From the NCBI RefSeq assembly GCF_047948215.1, contig NC_134464.1:3792001-3856000 (forward strand): DNA of 64,000 nucleotides. Reading direction: 5' to 3'. This document shows, piece after piece, positions 1-11,900 of the stretch; position 1 is the stretch's first letter; every line of letters begins with the position of its first letter. The DNA comes from Lycorma delicatula. Its lineage: Eukaryota; Arthropoda; Insecta; Hemiptera; Fulgoridae. The translations under genes were made by a program, and so were the position numbers. The notes beneath the pieces are model-generated. The model had not been told where the DNA came from. It worked only from the letters and a program-made list of their open reading frames with translations, and did not search any database.

Positions 1-594
1 GCAAATTAAAAGTAAGAATTATTTTATTTTTATTACTAATTGAATATTTTATAAAATCATAAATGTGATTTATTCATGTATATGATTTCTTAATCGTAAA
101 TTGTCTGCCTACAACCAGTACTCTTCACTATCACCTGTCGGGAGACGGGCGAATGTTTTATAGTCAAGGTTCCCCACAGATCCTTTAATACTGTCTTGAA
201 TGAAATCCTAAAGGATATGGAATATGATATAACTCTGTATCCTGACTCTTGGAGAGCATATAGGACAAATGAACTGGAGAAGCATGGTTACCAGTACTTC
301 ACTGTCAATCACAAATATAATTTTGTTGATCATTGAACAGGAGTACACACACAAATGTGGAAAGATGGTGGGATTCTTTGAAATGGAAAAATAAAAAACA
401 CAAGGCACGGCTAGTCATCATATAGAGCCTTATTTTGCTGAGTTTATGTGGCACCAAGTACATACATCCAACGATATATTTCAATAAATATTAACAAGTA
501 TTTCCCAATTTTGGCTACTGGAAATTTGAATTAATAATTCAATTTCTAGTTTTGTGTTTCTACTTTATTCTTAACATCATAAATTTACAGACCT

Positions 595-896
595 TCCTTT
601 TTTTTTCCTGTTTAGCCTCCGGTAACTACCGTTTAGATAATTCTTCAGAGGATGAATGAGGATGATATTTATGAGTGTAAATGAAGTGTAGTCTTGTACG
701 TTCTCAGTTCGACCATTCCTGAGATGTTTGGTTAATTGAAACCCAACCACCAAAGAACACCGGTATCCACGATCTAGTATTCAAATCCGTGTAAAAATAA
801 CTGGCTTTACTAGGACTTGAACTCTAGAACTCTTGACTTCCAAATCAGCTGATTTGGGAAGACGCGTTTTGGACCACTAGACCAACCCGGTGGGTC
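595..896 (-). mobile_element. tRNA-type SINE, copy 1, with target-site duplication
   Basis: A roughly 300-bp short interspersed element read on the minus strand. Its head (right end) has an A-box-like TGGTCTAGTGG and a B-box-like GTTCAAGTCC (complement near 812-822), as expected for an internal RNA polymerase III promoter. The body contains the palindrome AATCAGCTGATT, and the tail is the T-run at about 598-606. It is flanked by AAATTTACA[G/T]ACCT at 581-594 and 897-910 (13 of 14 identical), a target-site duplication from LINE-driven retroposition. Two further copies lie at 6447-6680 and 27608-27904. It encodes no protein. Confidence 0.85.
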
Positions 897-1019
897 AAAT
901 TTACATACCTGTTATGTATGAAACCTTCCAAATATAGTAGCGCCATTATAACATAAGTATCCAATTTTTTTAACATAAACAAGGCACAGAAGTAAGAAAC
1001 AAGAAAAAAATATGAGAAT

Positions 1020-1200
1020 AGACATGGAATAGAGCCAATCTGCATGGCGAAGTTGTAGCATTTTGGCTTTTCATCTGGGGGGACCTTGGTTTGAATCCCA
1101 GTCAGGAAAGGAATTTTTCATGCACTAAAAAATTCCATTTCTGTATTCCTATATACAAGCTTCGAAGCTTCAATGATGAATTAATTCAACAAGCAGAAAA
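1020..1200 (+). repeat. Possible second tRNA-like SINE fragment
   Basis: The stretch has a B-box-like GGTTTGAATCCC near 1090 preceded by a weak A-box-like segment near 1045, then AT-rich sequence ending around a TTCGAAGCTTC palindrome. The spacing fits a tRNA-derived promoter, but no clear second copy or target duplication was found. A weakly similar piece lies near 53560-53660. Confidence 0.35.
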
Positions 1201-1515
1201 AATCTACACGATAAGATGAATTTAACTTTAAACTAATCTTGTACTCAGGGTTAAATATTGTAATACAGATGTAAATGAGAAATAATTTGTATAATAATTT
1301 TTATAGTTTTTTATGATGAATGAATTTTATAACTAGTGAAAAATGCTAAGCCTGATGAGGATTTTAATGTAGAACCCTCTGAATGAAAGGCTGAGGTGCT
1401 ACCGCTTCATCATAGAGCAGGACTGGTAGTTGATGGAGATCAGTTAAGAAAATTTGAATATCCACTAAGGCTTAGTTTTTAAGTCAAGTGAGGTGTATTT
1501 ATGTACAGCCACTGA

Positions 1516-1549
1516 ATGTGAAAACAGGGTTGGGTTCCTGTTTTCACAT
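1516..1549. repeat. Perfect hairpin, 13-bp arms, 8-nt loop
   Basis: Arms 1516-1528 (ATGTGAAAACAGG) and 1537-1549 are exact reverse complements. No T-run follows and no gene is attached. One of several short perfect hairpins in the window. Confidence 0.9.
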
Positions 1550-2498
1550 AAATATCAAATGTGCGGTTAATCAAAGAGGTCCTATATACTTATTGTGTAT
1601 CTGACGAACCTCCAGAAAAATGAGAAAATATTAGGAAAGAAAAAATCAAAGGATGTGTAATGTTAAAGAGACAGTCTAAAGGAACTGTGAATCAAATCTT
1701 ACTACTGAATTTATGGGAATGTGTGAAGATAAACTGAGTACTGTGCAAATAGGGATGGATTTAATAAAGAGTTTAAATCCACCTGTACTTTTTCCTTTTT
1801 TATTTATCCTCAATCATGAGGCTCACTGATGAGGTGACAAGAAATTGATTAAATTGGTTTGAAAGTACTTATTATTACATAACCTAAGATTTGAGAGCTG
1901 AAAAAGATAATTGTTAAATTTAATTTATTGTGTTAACATATGAATAAAATCTTACATTATACACCACCTCACCTTTTCTATACTTGAAGATACCAATGTT
2001 CCCTTTTAATAAACTGAGATTGCTTTTTTCTTCATTAGTTTCTTATTCCAAAGAAAAAGGTGGCATCATAGTACAATGACTTGTTAATATTTATTATACC
2101 TTACCAGTGTTATAACAGCTAATAGATATAGTCCTTGCAAACATCATACGTCAGCTTATTGCTGTTACACTGTTACAATTCATCTATTTCATACTAGCAT
2201 TGTTTGATTAAACTGCAGTTGTCACCTATGCATTTTGCACCAATAAGTTTTTAAAAACCAAGTTTAGAGGTGTACATTAAATAAGGTTTCAAGAAATATA
2301 TTTATAATTAATGAACTAGAAATTTAATCTCAGAACTATCTTTCAGTTTCCCCTTCACATTAATGGTCATTCATTTTAGTTTATCACTTCATGCAATACA
2401 TTTTCTTTTCAAAAGATCACAAATTTTTTAAAGAATTAAGACATTAACTATAAAAAACAAGGTATTTATTGTTTAATCTGAAATCTATTTAATCAAAT

Positions 2499-2534
2499 CT
2501 ACAAGCCTATATTACTTTGTGTATAGGCTTGTAG
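2499..2534. repeat. Perfect hairpin, 13-bp arms, 10-nt loop
   Basis: Arms 2499-2511 (CTACAAGCCTATA) and 2522-2534 are exact reverse complements. It lies 265 bp upstream of TTC27 exon 1 of this window. Confidence 0.9.
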
Positions 2535-2798
2535 CTCAGTGTTGAACCTGGTTCTTCATAGCAGAGTAGCTATTTAAGATTGAATTTTGTTGAGTCTTGG
2601 TACAGAAAATGTGTTGAGGGGCATGTGCTATAAACAAAAGCAATGATACGTGGAGAACTTATTTATTCTACAAAGGATTATAGTGACCATTGTTTTTTTT
2701 ACCATGTATGTGTGTAATGCTAAAATATTTAATTATTACAAAGACTGAAGTAAATAAAAAAATATTAATTGTTAACTTGTGTTTTTTTTTTTAAATAG

Positions 2799-2985
2799 GA
2801 AATACAACTGATTACCGATGTGTTAATGATCTTTTATCTGGAAAGTTGAATGAAATACTCAAAGGACCACTAGTATTAGAAATATTTCATCAGAAATCCA
2901 GAAGGAAGTTAGAAGATGATACAGTTGAAAAATTATTGCAAGAATGCATGAATGAATACGTTTCTGCAAATATTTCAGCTGAAAA
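2799..2985 (+). CDS. TTC27: TTC27 exon (first in window)
   Basis: Acceptor TTTAAATAG ends at 2798, after a T-rich tract. The first two bases complete a codon begun in an unseen upstream exon. The peptide reads NTDYRCVNDLLSGKLNEIL and onward to SAEK. The donor is GTCAGT at 2986; the last codon is split AA|A and joins exon 2 to give EKQLEIL. A read-through frame would stop at 2998-3000, which supports the splice. Confidence 0.9.
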
Positions 2986-5900
2986 GTCAGTACCTTATTA
3001 GAATTTCTTTATGAAAAATGCTTTTGAAGATGTCCATTTAACATTTTTTATCTATTAAATATATTCGTGTGTTTATTTTTTTGGCTGATGATTATCTCTT
3101 TTCAGTTCTGCATAATATTTAACTTATACTTTTGTAGAATCTACATTTTCAAATAAAGAGTTTTATCCATGTTTTGCCTTTCTATAGTTTTTAAGAACTA
3201 AATTTGTTTCTAATACAGAGTTAACTGTTTCCAGATGCTGTTTGTTTTATTCATCTCATTTAACCTGCTATTATTAACTATGTAAAAAATTTAATAATTT
3301 ATTTCTAGAATAAATTAAAAGTTATAAAATTGTATGTTTTACAATTGTTATTGGATAATATCAACATCATTATCATCAATCATCGCAAATGTATTAAAAT
3401 AAGATAACTGTAGGGTTTTTTATTATAATTTGAATTCGCACAGTAGTACATATAAAATAGTTGAAAAAGCCCCAGAAAGATGTATGTATGTAGTTTATTT
3501 ATTGTAAATATGAATGTTTGTGTAAGTATATCTTGATGCTTACTTTGTAATGTCTTAAAGAAAGTCGTCGATCAATTATTTTTTAAATTTGCAGCTGCTG
3601 AAATTTATAAACCGATCATCTATAAAGGATGTTCAAAAAAATTTGAAAAGGTGGACTTATTCTGTGTTAAATTTTCAATTATATATTCATTCATTCGTTG
3701 CAGTTTCTGTATCAGACAGATATCTTGAAAATGTTTTTTTTAGATATTCAAACTCTTGCAGTGTTGAACATAACTGTTTGAATACCATTTTTAGCTACAG
3801 TTTCCTTTTGATGAATGTATTTTCTTTTTTCCATACTTTTCCCCAACAATCTTAGCACTATTAAACAAAATTAACCTTTATTTGATTCAGAATCTTTCTG
3901 CCTTCTACTAGTTTAACGTTAACTTTAACTTTGTTTTTTTTTTTATTAGATAGAAAGTTACTTGCACAGTTCTTATTTCTTCAGTTATTTCTTTATGCTC
4001 ATCCTTTTTTGTTCTTATCTAATTCTTCAACATCAAGAATGTAATTGCCTCAGATTTACTATCTTATAATGCTTTCTCTTTTATCTAATTTAAATTGTTA
4101 TCCTCATCAGGTTCATCTTACTCCATAACTTACCTAATATATTCGTTTCTTAGCCAATCATTCTTACTTAATTTTTAAAATAAATTAATAGCATTAATTT
4201 TATGTAATAAAAAATATTCAATACAAAAAAATTATACAAGATGGGAAACATTAATTAGCTAGTAATGAGGTAATTTATGTATATTAAATGGTAATTATAA
4301 CCATTTGTAAATTTTACATAGCTTAGGTATAAAGAATTTTAACAGAAAATTCACTTTTAATGTTCACTGCATCTTAGTAATAGCTAAATGCTGAAATTGA
4401 AATCATACCTTAATCAAAACACCAAGTTGTGTCACTTGCTGTTACTGAATTAATGAAGGAAAAATGTATAGTATTTGTAAAAATTATGCAGGTTAATGAA
4501 TGATTAAGGGTAAACATAAGGCTGACTAATCTAAATCTTTTTTCACAGTTCTGCTACATCTCTTTTTTATTATGTCTTATAATTTGTTTGTTTCAAATTT
4601 GACCAACAAATTGAAAAAAATTCTATCCCAGTTCTACACAATTTTACAGATTCTACAGATTTTTGTTAAAACAATTTCATAAAAACAACTAAAACAGTAC
4701 ATGGCAAAAAAGCCCTAAAGTAAAAAAAAAAGATAATAAAAAAACAAGTTTCAACTGATTCACTGCATAAGTGCATATGAAAAATACACCACTACAGAGC
4801 GCACATAATTTGAAAGTTTAACTTTAAGTTGAGCGTAACTCAAGAACGACTCAACCAATCTTCATCAAATTTTCACTTGCACAACTTCAGATATATTACT
4901 ACATATAAGGAAACCTGATTTTAAGTAAATTATATTTTTGTACTCCTCATACCACAAAACATAAAGATAATTAATTTTCACTCCCCACTCATCATGCGAA
5001 TGAAAGTAATACCATACTTCTTTGAAATAAATAATAAATCTTCTATAAAAAATATTGCTTTTGTAAGCTTAAACATGGTTCCCACAGGCAGGAAATGTCA
5101 GGAAATATAAAGTTATGAAAAGTAAGGAAAAATTGCAAAATACAGGGTGATTCAAAGAAATGTAAATTTTTGAAAGTTGAACCCTGTAAAGTGTTAATAT
5201 TAAAAAAAATTTTTACTCATCTCATTGTTTTTGTTTTTTTTTCTGTACAAGTACTACTCTTGTAGCAATTTTCTTTGATTAATTTAAAAAGGATTATTTT
5301 TGAATAAGTTTTTTGAAAAACTTGTTATTTCATCGGTATGAAATTTCTCTGGCCGGTATTTGTAAAATAGTACTGGTGATGAAAAGTATATTTTATTTGG
5401 TGAAAAAAACTTTCATTAATTTTATAAAATTGTTTTATTAATTTTTTACATGTATGTGCTAAAATTATCTTTAAAAATTTATTTTGAAAAAATAATATAT
5501 TTTGGATTCACTTTTATACGTTCTTATTGAATACTACTACATCTACTTTTTGTGTAATTATTTTCTTTTTCTTTTTTAGAAGAATCTGCATTTCTTCTTC
5601 AGTCTTTCTCATTACTGCTTTACATTGAAAAATGATATCAATAAAATTTTCCGCAAAGTTTTGCTTTGATTTTTCTGTTATGAAATATTGCGATAAAATA
5701 TTTTGATTGTGCTTCTACTAACATTTACTTTTAAAATATTTTGTTTTCCATTTGTCTATTAGTATTAATTAGGTTATTGGTTTTTGTTTCAGACAGTTGG
5801 AGATATTGTGTTTTGGAATTGCTAATTTATTGCTTTTTATACAAAGTAACTGGACTGGACCACCTGTTTATTCTTTAGAGTAAGTATTGGTTTCTTTCCA

Positions 5901-8900
5901 ACAATTAATTAATGCTTCTAACTCTTCCTTGGGGCCTATACAATGTCCCAAAGTCAAATAATCCCATGTTATTAATAAATTCCATAATAATATTGCCATA
6001 CTGGCAATAATGGGGATCATTAGTTGAAACAAACATTTTTAATTATAATGCCATATTTATATATCTATTAGTCTTGTGACTTTTAATCCCACAATCTGTG
6101 TAAAATGTGTAATATTATCTGAAAATCATCAACTATTAAATCCAATCACACTTAAATTAATTTAAATATTATATTTTCACACATGTAATAAACTATGTAT
6201 TTGTTATTAATTTACACATACACGCACACGTGCGTGCACACACACGCAAATTAATTTAAATATTGTGCCAGCATGGCAGTATCTAGTGGCAGAATGCAAT
6301 TTCACAACTTATATAGAACAAATTTCGCGTATTTGGTTGGTAGACTGTTGTAGCTGTGAGGCTTAAAGCACCAGGTACCGAGTCAACCGGGTAACCAACT
6401 TCAAATCCTAATTAATTACTTATTAGAATTTAAATACTATTCATTTAGCCCGTCGAGCTGGACTATTGGTTAACTTGTCATCGCAAATCAGCTGATTTCA
6501 AAGTCAAGAGTTGTAAGATTCAAATCCTAGTAAAGAAAAACTAAATCATGGATACCGGTATTCTTTGGTGGTTGGGTTTCAATTAACCGCTCTTCATTCA
6601 TATTCATACATATCATCCTCATTCATCTTATGATGTAATACCTTACGGTGGTTCCGGAGGCTAAACAGAAAAAGAAAAAATATTCATTTGTTTATTCTTT
6701 TGCTCACTTGTGATTTCACATGATAGCAGACTGCAACAGCTGATGTACTACCAACCTTTGAAATATTTGAATAATTAATTAAAATAATTAATATTTAAAG
6801 TGTAAAAAAATAATTACATCGGAAACCCTGTGGAATTTGAAATTTCCTGGTCCAAGAGGAAGAGAGAAATGGGAATTTCCAAGATGGTGGCTGGATTTCA
6901 ATCTTCCCGGTCAAGACGGCGGATGTCGCATGGCCAAAATCCTGCAATGGGATTGGTTAATGGTGCACCGTGACTGCTATTTCACTACTACTGCATCGTT
7001 AGTAAAAAAAAAAAAAAAAAAAAATACTTTATTCAGGACTATTGACAGCTTGAGCAAATATTTTTGAACTACATTTTGAAAATTTTTCTGTCCTTCATGT
7101 GTGTCTACAATTAGTTATTTCACAGCATTCCTTTAAAGATGCTGTTTGGTGCCTTTAGTGATTTTCGCAACAGGCAATTTACAAGAACAAGTGTTGCAGT
7201 GAAATTTTAAGCCTGTGTTTAAGCTTAAAAAGCTTCGGTAAAAATTTTACCGAAACAAAATGGTTTAAGAGGCTTATGGGGAAGACTCTGATCCTCACAA
7301 ATTGCTATGAATGGTTAGGCACTTTAAAAGTGTTAAGAATGAAGAAGAAGATGTTTGTCCAGAAAGGCCGTCGATCTCAATGTACATATTTCATATTGCA
7401 CAAGTGAATGATTTGGTGAAGTCAAATAGATGTTTAACAGTTCACAAGATAGCAGAAAAGACTGGAATTTTGGTGGGTTCATGTCACAAAATACTAATAA
7501 AAGTAGAAATACAACATATCACCAAATTCATTCTGAAACTCTTTAACACAAGAGCAGAAAGACAATCGTGTAGCAATCTGTCAGAATTTTTAGAATCATA
7601 TAAATGATTCTAAAAATTCATGATAAACTGTCATCAACAGTTTATCATTAAACCTTGTCAATGATAAACTGTTGATGAGATATGAATATTTGGTTATCAA
7701 AGTTGCAGTCATCGCATCGGGTTGGAAAATCATCCCAGAGTTTGGAAGAGGTATGTAAGTCATTCAAACACAACCTTGATATCTTTGTTTTGATAGTCTT
7801 CGTTGACACCAAAGGCATTGTTCACAATAAGTTTCTACCTCAGGGCAGACAGTCAGCTGCCAATAAATACTCTCTAGGAATCATTAGATGTTTCCTTGAA
7901 AGTATGTGAGGAAGAGACCTGAATTTTGATGAGACAACTTGTATTTCCTTCACTATGACAATGCACCATTCACATTGCTGCTAATTTGTGAGTTTGATAC
8001 AAAAAATTTGTTCAGTGTCATCCCATACCTAGCATATTCACCTGTCCTAGTTCACTGCTGACTTTTTGTATTTCCAAAATTAAAATTGCTGTTAAGAGAT
8101 CAGAGATGTCAAAGAATACCATAAAAGAAAATTCGCAAAACATCTTGAAAGCTATTACAAAAGTACATTCCAGAGCTGCTTCTTGAAGTGGAGGGGATGT
8201 TAGACAAAAATGTGTACAACAGGAAGGATAGTATTTTAAAGGACATAAATTGTATATTGCCATAAAAATTCAATAAATTTTTTGTAAATTTGGTTTTTGA
8301 ACAAACTTTGTAAATCTTAAAAATATAACAGCTTTTTTTTCTTTTTTATAATTGATGAATAATAATTTACATTATATTAGTTAGTAGCATTAGTAGCTGA
8401 TGAAATCATTATTTATTTTTCCCTGATTTTGTTCTCAGGAACAGTTTTTTGGTTTTAGCTGTTAGAAATTTAATGAGGTCATATAATTTAGATGTGACAC
8501 ATTTGTGTTGCATAACTGTTCAGAAGTTAAGTGATGTACAATCAGAAGGAAAGATTTATAAATTTTTGTGTAAATTCAGTTAAAGCATATCTTCTTTGAC
8601 ATCTTTGCTTTGACATCTGTGTCTGCTAATATTAAATTCCCTGTTAAATTAAAATCGAGAGAAGAAATCTATGTTAATTAATTATAGTTCCTCATCATCA
8701 TCATCACCATAATCTGTCTATTACTGAACTTGAATTATTTTTACAGTAGTACATTTTCTAGATGCATTTATAAATCTAAATATAGTTAAATATCAAGTGG
8801 ATAAAATCGGGTATTTATTGCATACATTTTAATTTGTAATTAAGAATTTGTTGATTTTATTATTGAATAAACTGCTGCATATTATTATACAGAGTATTTT

Positions 8901-11900
8901 CTGTCATCTATTTATTAAATATTTACAATTCATTCTCCTGCAATTTAAAATTAATGGTCAGATGACCTGTAAGACTCCATTTAAACTATTCTGGTAGGTT
9001 AATTTTACCTGTATTACCCCATCTCCCTCCCAAATGGTCTGATTAAAAGTTTATACAGGGTCCGGCATATAAAATTGACGATTTTTGAGGGATAATAATT
9101 AAACTTTGTTTCGTACTATTAAAACATTAATATATCAAATTAAAGATCAATTTTTGCTATTTATAGTGAATTACTTACATAGATTTTTTTTTAATTGAAT
9201 ATTATGTCGTCCAAATGTTTTTCATTACTCCTCACACACTCGCTTAACCTCATTCTAAAATTTGACATTGCTCGCTCAATCATAAATTGTGGAACTGCTT
9301 CAATTTCTGGTTGAATGGCCTCCTTGAGTTCTGCAATTGACCGTGACCTCCACAGAAAAAAATCACAACAGCCAGATCAGGTCAAGGAATGTCGCCAAAA
9401 CGGGAAATCAAACGTCCAGGAAAGGTTTGTCGTTGAACATCCATTGCGATTCTCGCCGTATGGGCGGTGGCACCATCCTGTTGAAACCAAATTTCATGTC
9501 CTTGAAAGTCATTCAGTTTCGGTCGCAGAAATTCATTCACCACGTTTACATATCGATGAGATGTTACTGTTACTGCGATTTAACTCCTCAAAAAAATACG
9601 GGCCAATTACGCCGAACTTTGTAACATCCACACCACATTGCACACCACACTGTAACATACCGATTGTGAAGTGGTTTTTCAAGAATTTGCCGTGGATTAT
9701 GCGAAGCCCAATAACGGTAATTTTGTTTATTCACCAATCCTGACAGATGAAAATGCGCCTCGTCATTTAAAAGAGTAACGGCATCCTAGTAGACATTTTC
9801 GAGGATGACCTCGCAAGCTGCTTTGCGAGACGCACAATCATTTGCATTAAGTTGCTGCACTAACATCATCTTATACGGATGGAATTTCAGGTCAGCATGA
9901 AGAATTCGTTGTACACTTCGATCAGAAATGGCTGGCGGAGCAGCATGTCTCACTGCTGAACATTGTGGAGACTGCATAACAGCTAACCTTACAGCGTTAA
10001 TGTTTTCAGGCGTTCTCACAGTCTGTTTTCGTTCTGTCGGTTTCATTTTTGAAGCAGACGATGTGTTCCTAAAATTCTTCACCCACAACAATATCGTATT
10101 CCTACTAGGAACAGACGCGTGTCGATTTAAATTGAAATGTCTGCAAAATAAATGCTGTGTTACAATAACCGAATCATTATTTTTAAAATAGGCTTCAATC
10201 ACAAACGCTTGTTGTTCACCCGACCATGACATACTGGCTACTGAAATAGCATGAATAGACCTGTCGACGTACAACACTCCCGCCTTCTCATTGACAGTGG
10301 TGCCAACATAACAATTACTACAAAATCGTCAGATTTATATGCCGGACCCTGTATGTTATTATTATTTTAGTGGAGATACCGTATTTCTTCAAGTTTAAGA
10401 CATACCTTTCTTTTCAAACCAAATTAATTACATTAATTTCTTGTTATTTCTTTAGGTAACCTATCTTAGTTTTGTCTTTTTTTATCATTACTTACTACTC
10501 ATAATAAATTGTATGTACTTATTTTCAAATAAATCTATGATTTTCTTTTATACTGAATTTTTCTTTTATTTATTTATTAATCTTTCTTTTAATAGTATTC
10601 TGATACTGGTGAACATCTTAAATTATATGATGTAAATATTTACTCTTGCAAGATCATGTAATTCACTTTTATTTTTGTTACTCGCTTTATCATTTTATGG
10701 TATTAAAGATTTTTAAAATTTTTTATTTTAGTTTTGTTATTCCGTGGTTAGCTCAGTGGTATCAGACTGATGAAGATGTTCTATCAAGAGATGAATTCAG
10801 TAGTGCAATATTACAGTGTTTGGTATTAGATGGTGAAGGTCTAACATCTACCGCTAAACATTTAGAATTATTGTTATTATCACGTGTTGTCTTTAATTCG
10901 GAGCTCTCTCAACTTGCTGTAAGTACACTACACGTACTTTCTATAGTAATGATGTTTTATTTTGTCATATATTATATATTATAATATTGTTATATATTGT
11001 ATTATACATTATATATATATATATATATATTATATTTTTGTCATATATTATTTTGTTATATATTTATTTTAATTTTTTTAACAGTTCTTATTTTTTTCAT
11101 TTAATATAACATGTATATGTACATTTATTAAAGGCACACTTGTTATGTGCTTCATTAACATGCAACAGGTAATAATTTGCTTAGCCAAATTATTTTTTTA
11201 GGCATTGGTATTAAAGAGATAGAAAAAATAGCGTAGGATGCAGCAATCTGTCCAACATTTTTAAGTAGTTAAACCAGTCCTTGCTGATCTTTGTGTTATC
11301 TCTTACTGGGTAGGTGTTTAAATATTGTTTCTTAACACTACTTTAAATGTACTTCACTTACTTGGTATTTACTTTACTTTTATATTACTTTACATTTGTA
11401 ATTGTGAGGCATGTTTTTTAAGTAATGGCCGTTTTTATATAAAAAGTAAAATAGAAAAACCTTTATTACAACAAAATAAACTTGCATATGTGTGTGTGTA
11501 TATATATATATAATATATATATATATACTATTTTTCTACGTATTTTTCCATTCACTGCAATATATTTCAGCTCATTATTCTGTTACTGAAGAATTCTCCC
11601 GCCTGTGATTTAAACCAATTAATTACTTTGTTTTACAATTCCTCATAATCTTTAAACTTCTGTGATGCAAGCCATTGAAAAAGGTAACAACCACTCAATG
11701 CAAGACCCGGACTGTAAGGTGTATGTTTAAAGATTTCCCAATGAAATCGTTGCATTTGTTCAGTGGTTTTGTTTGCCATGTGAGGTTGTTCAGTTTCGTG
11801 GAGAAACAAAATACTGTCGGTTAGCTTCCTGTGCCTTTTGTTTTGAATCGAACATCTACGTTTTGTAAGCGTTTCACATTATGTATCAGCATTAAAAGTT

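Larger units (their letters stand above)
1210..2798 (+). other. Intronic or upstream AT-rich sequence, no gene seen
   Basis: This AT-rich stretch precedes the first recognisable TTC27 exon. It should be intron if the start-codon exon lies further upstream. I found no convincing start exon here. The only structured parts are two short perfect hairpins (1516-1549 and 2499-2534). Confidence 0.5.

Noticed and set aside
208..1045. Open frames of about 66 codons on the minus strand
   Set aside because: No motif, and the second overlaps a SINE; length is within chance for this composition.
1080..1100. Possible tRNA gene from the B-box GGTTTGAATCCC
   Set aside because: No acceptor stem or cloverleaf could be formed around it; better read as a SINE promoter.
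3589..3855. 88-codon open frame on the plus strand
   Set aside because: AT-rich low-complexity translation (Phe, Ser, Tyr, Asn), no motif, lies in an intron.
9315..9743. 142-codon plus-strand open frame
   Set aside because: Antisense of the 9056-10351 transposase; codons follow the minus-strand gene.
10646..10984. 112-codon open frame
   Set aside because: Only the centre (10732-10918) is the TTC27 exon; both ends are intron read-through.
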